From: UBA11740 sp049273695
Lineage (GTDB): Bacteria; Acidobacteriota; Blastocatellia; Pyrinomonadales; Pyrinomonadaceae
Direction: 5' to 3'
Assembly (NCBI GenBank): GCA_049273695.1
Contig: JBASRE010000036.1
Location: forward strand, 124,001-188,000
DNA length: 64,000 bases
The notes beneath the pieces were generated by a model. The model was not told the DNA's origin. It searched no databases and saw nothing but the letters and a program-made list of their open reading frames with translations. Positions 59,989 to 64,000 of this stretch are shown here, one piece after another (positions within the stretch are counted from its first letter, which is position 1; each line of letters starts with the position of its first letter). The translations under genes and the position numbers were made by a program.

Positions 59989-61287
59989 TTACCTGAGCTT
60001 GTCTTTCAGTTCGTCGATGTTCTGAAACCCTTCCAGAAAAAGCCGCTGACCCCGGCTCAGCTGAGCCTGTCGGCCCAGTTCGGAAAGCTTATTGGCGTAT
60101 TGCTTAAGTACTTTTTCGTCGGCGTGATCGTCAAGCATTGCTTCCGATACGAGATGAAAAATCGCAGAGCGGAGTTCCTGCTTGGTCGCCCGAGGACAAT
60201 TCCATTTCTCAATCTGCCGGATGGCACGATCCAACAAACTACCCAACTGGTTTTCGCCATTAGCTGACTCAGCAGGATCGCCGATCTGTTTTCTCTCAAA
60301 CCCGGGAGGCAGCTCTCTCGTTTCCCTGTCGGCTTGCATGCCCATGGTGATTTCCCGCGCGACCTCGTAACCTTCGCGGAATTCCGCAGCCGTATGTGTA
60401 CCGTCGCCGACGTGTTTCATCGCCTGCCCGACCGCCTCGGTTTGATAATCCATGAGTTTCCAGGTTTGCTCAGCCCGGCGCACAGTTGTCTCTCTTTCCT
60501 GCAAATCAATTTGCCGATCCAGTCTTCTGCGTCGCTGATCGTATTCAAAGTCGAGATCGCCTTCGCTTTTTTCGTGTTCCCACACCCGTGCGTCTCTCTC
60601 TTTCGCGCGGCGCAATCTCTCCTCAATTTCGTAGGTTGCTTTGTCGGCTTCGGCTTTTTCTCGCGTTTTAATAACGCCTCGCTTATGCTCCGAAAAAGTT
60701 TTGCCCAGATCGATCGAAATAATCTTGAACCCAAGATTCGCTGCGTAAGCGCGCAGCCCGCCGCTTTCGCTATCGACGACAATTCGCTCGAGTTCTCGAA
60801 ACCGAGACCGGAACATCTCGGCCTTTCGCCTGGCGCAGTTCCTGGTGATCACTCTGGCAATTTCATCCTGTAGTTTCCAGAGCGGATCGTGTTCCCACCC
60901 TTCGGCAACTTTCTGTGGATCGGCGACCATATATTTCAAGTCAAATTTCAGCTTGAACTCGTCACTGCCATCGTCCAGGGTAACTAACTGCTCAAAGCTA
61001 TACTTGAGAACCGAGTTGTTCACGGCCACGGAAAAATATTTTTGCGACGACCAGTCCAGAAAAGGAATTCTGAATCCCGCAGGGAAAACCTCTCCGGGCC
61101 TAACCAGGCGAGAAAATATCGCGCCACCTTTGGCGCGCTTCTCAAAAACCACGAGCACGTATCCCGGTAAAGAGTCGAGACCCTCGTGACCCTTGACTAC
61201 TCTTTGCTCGTAGGTGAGGTTCCCTGCTCCTCTTTGCGCGGATGCGGTATTCCCAATTCCATTCGATCCAAGTGCCATCGTGTCCAT
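59989..61287 (-). CDS. SPFH/band-7-like protein
   Basis: The 432-residue protein has an SPFH-type domain at about residues 45-210: GEVFPAGFRIPF, then a lone TLDDGSDEFKLKFDLKYMV strand pair, and LGFKIISIDLGKTF. It continues as a charged helical region (about 210-300) typical of flotillin/prohibitin-like proteins, then a C-terminal helical domain. No N-terminal membrane helix is seen. SPFH proteins form ring or raft-like membrane assemblies. Here it sits between a DUF4407-like membrane protein and a P-loop ATPase, so it may scaffold them. Confidence 0.75.
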   Translation of the reverse strand: MDTMALGSNGIGNTASAQRGAGNLTYEQRVVKGHEGLDSLPGYVLVVFEKRAKGGAIFSRLVRPGEVFPAGFRIPFLDWSSQKYFSVAVNNSVLKYSFEQLVTLDDGSDEFKLKFDLKYMVADPQKVAEGWEHDPLWKLQDEIARVITRNCARRKAEMFRSRFRELERIVVDSESGGLRAYAANLGFKIISIDLGKTFSEHKRGVIKTREKAEADKATYEIEERLRRAKERDARVWEHEKSEGDLDFEYDQRRRRLDRQIDLQERETTVRRAEQTWKLMDYQTEAVGQAMKHVGDGTHTAAEFREGYEVAREITMGMQADRETRELPPGFERKQIGDPAESANGENQLGSLLDRAIRQIEKWNCPRATKQELRSAIFHLVSEAMLDDHADEKVLKQYANKLSELGRQAQLSRGQRLFLEGFQNIDELKDKLR

Positions 61288-61356
61288 TTCATGTTCCTCG
61301 CTATTTGCCGCTTCCTAAGTTCGGTTTCTGATCGCGGGCCAACGGCGACCGCGGGT

Positions 61357-62583
61357 TCAAGGGTTTTCATGAACCGTTCGCATCTCTTTCCACTTCCACC
61401 GGCCAATGGTCGCCTTCGCTATCTCAGTCTGCGCTTCCTCAATATCTTCGGCCGCAAGGTTTTCCACCTGGTGCGGGCTCAAGGTTTCTCGTATCAACTG
61501 GCTTTCCAACTGCCGGCGCGCTTCAACCTTCGCCTCGTAAAGTTCAAGCTCCATATTGGTGTCACTATTAAAATTCGATATCTCTACTTGCTGGGAGAAG
61601 TAGACCTTGTGTTCGAGGGCATCGAGCAGATCATCATAAGGGCCTCGCTTCGCAAACAACTTGATTAGCACGGGAGTCGTTTCGATTAGCGTCAGCAGAA
61701 TAACCAGGAACAGGGTTACGTTTCTGATCGGGCCGTCCGCGGCCAATTGACTCAGCGCTTTGAAGCGCGCCAGGAATCCATCCCCGTTCGCTCTAAGTTG
61801 ATTCTTGTCGGCGATCTTCTTTGCCAGCTCGAGGCGCAAGGTGTTGAGCCGGCCGGTCAGATATTGCACTCTCTCCTGGTTTTTTGTCTGGTAGTTCGCA
61901 AGGTCATCCTCTGCCTGTTTTGCGTCCTTCAGCCTTTGTTTGAAAATGGGGCCAGCGCCAGCCACGCCGGTGAAACCTGGACCTTTCACTCCTAGTCCTT
62001 CGTACTTCACGTCGTCCGTCAGTGAATCGCGCCGCTCTCGCAGTTTCTTCTCCTGGGCAGCTTTGTCTTCCAGCTCCTTCTGCACTTCAGCAAGCTCGGG
62101 GATTGTCTGCGGCGCTTCTGCCGCCGTCACTTTTGCGGCTTCTGTATTGGTCTCGTCTATTTGGGTGGTGATTTCCGGCTCGAAGTACTTCATCTCCAGC
62201 GGCACTGCGACGGTTACGGCAATGAACCCCGCCAATACCAGCCTGGGAAGTGCGGTCAGGATTTCGCCTGACTTGATCCAGGCCTTATGCCCTAATGAAC
62301 TGTCGTCCTCGATTTGCTTCTTGCGAATGCTGGAGACGATGAATCTGTCGAGCGTGAAGATGAACGCGCCCCAAAGCAGTCCGACCGGAATCGCCAGGAG
62401 CAGCTTCTTGAATCCGGTGTAGAGGGCAAATCCTCCAGAGAGCGCTGCAAAACTGGCCGTGAGAAACACGAACGCTCCCATCATCGCGTAGCGAGCTAAT
62501 TCGGTCTTGCATTCCGGCTGCTCCAGAATGTCGACCGTGGCCCCTGAACAGATTAAGAAGAATCTCCGGATGGAATTAATCAT
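61357..62583 (-). CDS. DUF4407-like membrane coiled-coil protein
   Basis: The 408-residue protein has the DUF4407 layout: FFLICSGATVDILEQ, two helices (about 33-58 and 60-78) ending WGAFIFTLDRFIVSSI, a third helix (about 112-130), then a long periplasmic coiled coil (about 160-275) and a fourth helix (about 288-308). The C-terminus is charged and cytosolic. DUF4407 has no known function. It follows the kinase gene by 19 bases and could be a membrane sensor or substrate of the kinase. Confidence 0.78.
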   Translation of the reverse strand: MINSIRRFFLICSGATVDILEQPECKTELARYAMMGAFVFLTASFAALSGGFALYTGFKKLLLAIPVGLLWGAFIFTLDRFIVSSIRKKQIEDDSSLGHKAWIKSGEILTALPRLVLAGFIAVTVAVPLEMKYFEPEITTQIDETNTEAAKVTAAEAPQTIPELAEVQKELEDKAAQEKKLRERRDSLTDDVKYEGLGVKGPGFTGVAGAGPIFKQRLKDAKQAEDDLANYQTKNQERVQYLTGRLNTLRLELAKKIADKNQLRANGDGFLARFKALSQLAADGPIRNVTLFLVILLTLIETTPVLIKLFAKRGPYDDLLDALEHKVYFSQQVEISNFNSDTNMELELYEAKVEARRQLESQLIRETLSPHQVENLAAEDIEEAQTEIAKATIGRWKWKEMRTVHENP

Positions 62584-62602
62584 AATGATTTGCTTCGCTC
62601 TC

Positions 62603-63718
62603 TCATCTCGAACCGCCGGCCGGCGCTTTCACGAACGCTCTCTCGTCGATGTTCACAAAAGCTGATGGATTGATTCTGACAAAGTGGGGCTCATAGTCAG
62701 CCGCATAGATCGCCTGGCTCTGAGCCGTCGAGGCGTTTTCCTCTTCCCAGGTTGAGTGACGACTGTTGGTCAACTCTGTTTCGATCCGATCGACCCAATC
62801 GGATGGGTTGGGGCATTCGACAAAACTACGAGCGGCTATGGCTGCATCCATTAACTCCACTGCCCTGACAAACGTATGTCGAAGACTGTCCCGGACTGCG
62901 CGCAACCCTTTGCCAGATCGAAGGTATATGTCGTCCTGGCCAATTAACTCTCCCGCGGGCGGAACTTTGGCGGCCATGCTTAGAAGCTCGACATTCAAAA
63001 TGGCCAGGGCAAAGCGATCTGAGTTTTCCAGCCAGGTCGACTGTGCGGCCTCACTGCCGACTCTAACAAAGGGCGCGATGTAGCCTTTGGTTCCGCAACC
63101 TGCATTTGAAGGCATGGCCAACGTCGGATGATACAAACTGTCCCAATCGATCAAATGGACTTCGATATTCAGGCCGTCGATCAAAACATTCGTGCTGGAT
63201 AGATCCCTGTGAGCCAAACCCACTGACTCGAGCCATCCAATTTTTTCGCTTAGCTTTTGGCACAAAAGTAGGCGCTCGACTCTGGATAGATTCGCGCCGT
63301 CGCGGATGGAAGCGGCCAGGTCAGCCCAGGTTGTGGACATCACCTGAGGCATCAATACAGCGCCGTCAATCCAGGCTTGAAATTCCGGATCAGCGTAAGC
63401 CGAACTTGATACGCTCGAACTTTCCAGCACCTGTCGTTCAAACCCCGACTCAAATCCCGGTCTTCCTGGAATCAACAACTGAACCGCCGAGCTGTAAGCC
63501 GGATCGGGCTGGGCCTCGGGGAAGAACTTTTTCAGCACCCACCCTCTACCATTTTCATCGGTCAGGTAATATGCCGTTCCTTGCTCGCCCTTCGTGGCCA
63601 AAGGCAGTGGTGACATGTCGTCCACGGCACGAGGGATGAAGGCAATGCCTTCCAAGACCGCGTAGCGCCTTGAACTTAACCATGACTGGACAATGTCAAC
63701 CATGAGTTCACATGTCAC
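62603..63718 (-). CDS. Divergent protein kinase-like protein
   Basis: The 371-residue protein has a kinase fold: glycine loop GEQGTAYYL (44-52), Lys63/64 in VLKKFF, catalytic loop HRDLSSTNVLI with Asp172 and Asn177, LIDWD in place of the usual DFG (Asp191), and GTKGYIAPF as activation segment. All key catalytic residues are present, so it may be active. A C-terminal region of about 120 residues is unassigned. It resembles kinases of the tellurite-resistance-like phosphorylation modules (TerY-P), but that is only a similarity of motif style. It starts with GTG overlapping the stop of the upstream gene (GTGA). Confidence 0.75.
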   Translation of the reverse strand: MTCELMVDIVQSWLSSRRYAVLEGIAFIPRAVDDMSPLPLATKGEQGTAYYLTDENGRGWVLKKFFPEAQPDPAYSSAVQLLIPGRPGFESGFERQVLESSSVSSSAYADPEFQAWIDGAVLMPQVMSTTWADLAASIRDGANLSRVERLLLCQKLSEKIGWLESVGLAHRDLSSTNVLIDGLNIEVHLIDWDSLYHPTLAMPSNAGCGTKGYIAPFVRVGSEAAQSTWLENSDRFALAILNVELLSMAAKVPPAGELIGQDDIYLRSGKGLRAVRDSLRHTFVRAVELMDAAIAARSFVECPNPSDWVDRIETELTNSRHSTWEEENASTAQSQAIYAADYEPHFVRINPSAFVNIDERAFVKAPAGGSR

Positions 63719-64000
63719 TTTCTACTGATGACCGAATCAAGTTCGTCCTGGGGCAGATCGGAGACAACCGCGTCAGAGGTCCTGGTCACAACCGCGTCAG
63801 AGGTCTTGGGCACCGAAAAGACACTTGCTTCGATAGCACCGAGTTCCTCGCGCAGCCGGCCAATCACAGCGGAATCCGCGCCCGCGTCGTCCAACAGCTT
63901 GACTAAAACCGCGGCTTCACTTTTCCAGGAGTCTCGTAGCGCAGATTGATCGACGTCGGCGGCCGGGCCTGGCTCTGAGGTTGATTGGTGGTTTTCGAGA
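63715..64000 (-). CDS. C-terminal end of an unidentified protein, cut by the window
   Basis: The minus-strand frame is open from the window edge to the TGA at 63715-63717, about 95 codons. The sequence is acidic and Ala/Ser-rich (LREELGAIEASVFSV), with an eight-residue repeat (KTSDAVVT, RTSDAVVS). The family cannot be recognised from this tail. Its stop overlaps the kinase start, so it is the previous gene of the same operon. A phosphatase or von Willebrand-type partner, as in TerY-P modules, would be a test of function. Confidence 0.55.
   Translation of the reverse strand, partial: LENHQSTSEPGPAADVDQSALRDSWKSEAAVLVKLLDDAGADSAVIGRLREELGAIEASVFSVPKTSDAVVTRTSDAVVSDLPQDELDSVISRK
63764..63811 (-). 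repeat. 24-bp in-frame tandem repeat
   Basis: Two adjacent units starting ACAACCGCGTCAGAGGTC (63764-63787 and 63788-63811) differ at few bases and encode an eight-residue peptide repeat in the truncated protein. In-frame units suggest a flexible linker prone to slippage. Confidence 0.6.

Overview
The window looks like a chromosome segment of an Acidobacteriota bacterium, probably class Blastocatellia. This is an inference from gene content and style: exported proteins with a carboxypeptidase-regulatory-like N-terminus, a short XRE regulator of a type I associate with that group, paired universal stress proteins, and roughly balanced base composition. No rRNA, complete tRNA, CRISPR array, transposase, integrase or phage structural gene was seen. 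The only RNA signal is the 3' part of a tRNA-Leu(UAA) gene at 55304-55361.

Layout. 1-3.6 kb: end of a VIT/CCC1 metal transporter, an overlapping SLC13-type anion permease, an ECF sigma factor and a zinc alcohol dehydrogenase. 3.7-8.4 kb: a long minus-strand gene for a nuclease-plus-STAND-NTPase protein resembling the Avs antiphage family, broken by at least three frameshifts. 8.6-12 kb: cysteine-synthase-like enzyme, universal stress protein, membrane protein and FMN-binding split-barrel protein. 12.4-18.3 kb: five exported proteins of unknown function, two of them tandem paralogues. 18.5-34 kb: a stress and membrane region (FAD oxidoreductase, orphan MlaF-like ATPase, universal stress proteins, L,D-transpeptidase, TspO, CPBP protease, cation/proton antiporter, second SLC13 permease, fasciclin). 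34.2-36.7 kb: a histidine kinase/response regulator pair. 36.7-51 kb: exported proteins, DoxX, a broken CNNM/CorC-like protein, serine hydrolase, BON and CBS proteins, AI-2E permease, 6-phosphofructokinase, LysR/methyltransferase divergent pair, PQQ-propeller gene with an in-frame UGA, and cupin. 51.5-55.4 kb: a TPR-Fis-receiver regulator facing a tiny exported peptide gene, an XRE regulator and the tRNA fragment.

55.5-64 kb holds the most unusual locus: a tightly packed minus-strand operon that runs off the window. In transcription order it encodes an unknown C-terminus, a divergent protein kinase, a DUF4407-like membrane coiled-coil protein, an SPFH/band-7-like protein, a P-loop ATPase with a long helical C-terminus, and a second membrane coiled-coil protein. 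I do not recognise it as a named system; a membrane-associated signalling or conflict machine is a reasonable hypothesis.

Much of the rest is stress-related: nucleotide-binding Usp proteins, redox enzymes, ion transport and regulators. A 32-bp element shared upstream of two exported/membrane genes (34084-34115 and 39006-39037) suggests part of the region is co-regulated. Several genes carry single-base frameshifts or a stop (3.7-8.4 kb, 23.3-24.2 kb, 40.1-41.5 kb, 49.5-50.6 kb), so either decay or base-level assembly error must be considered.
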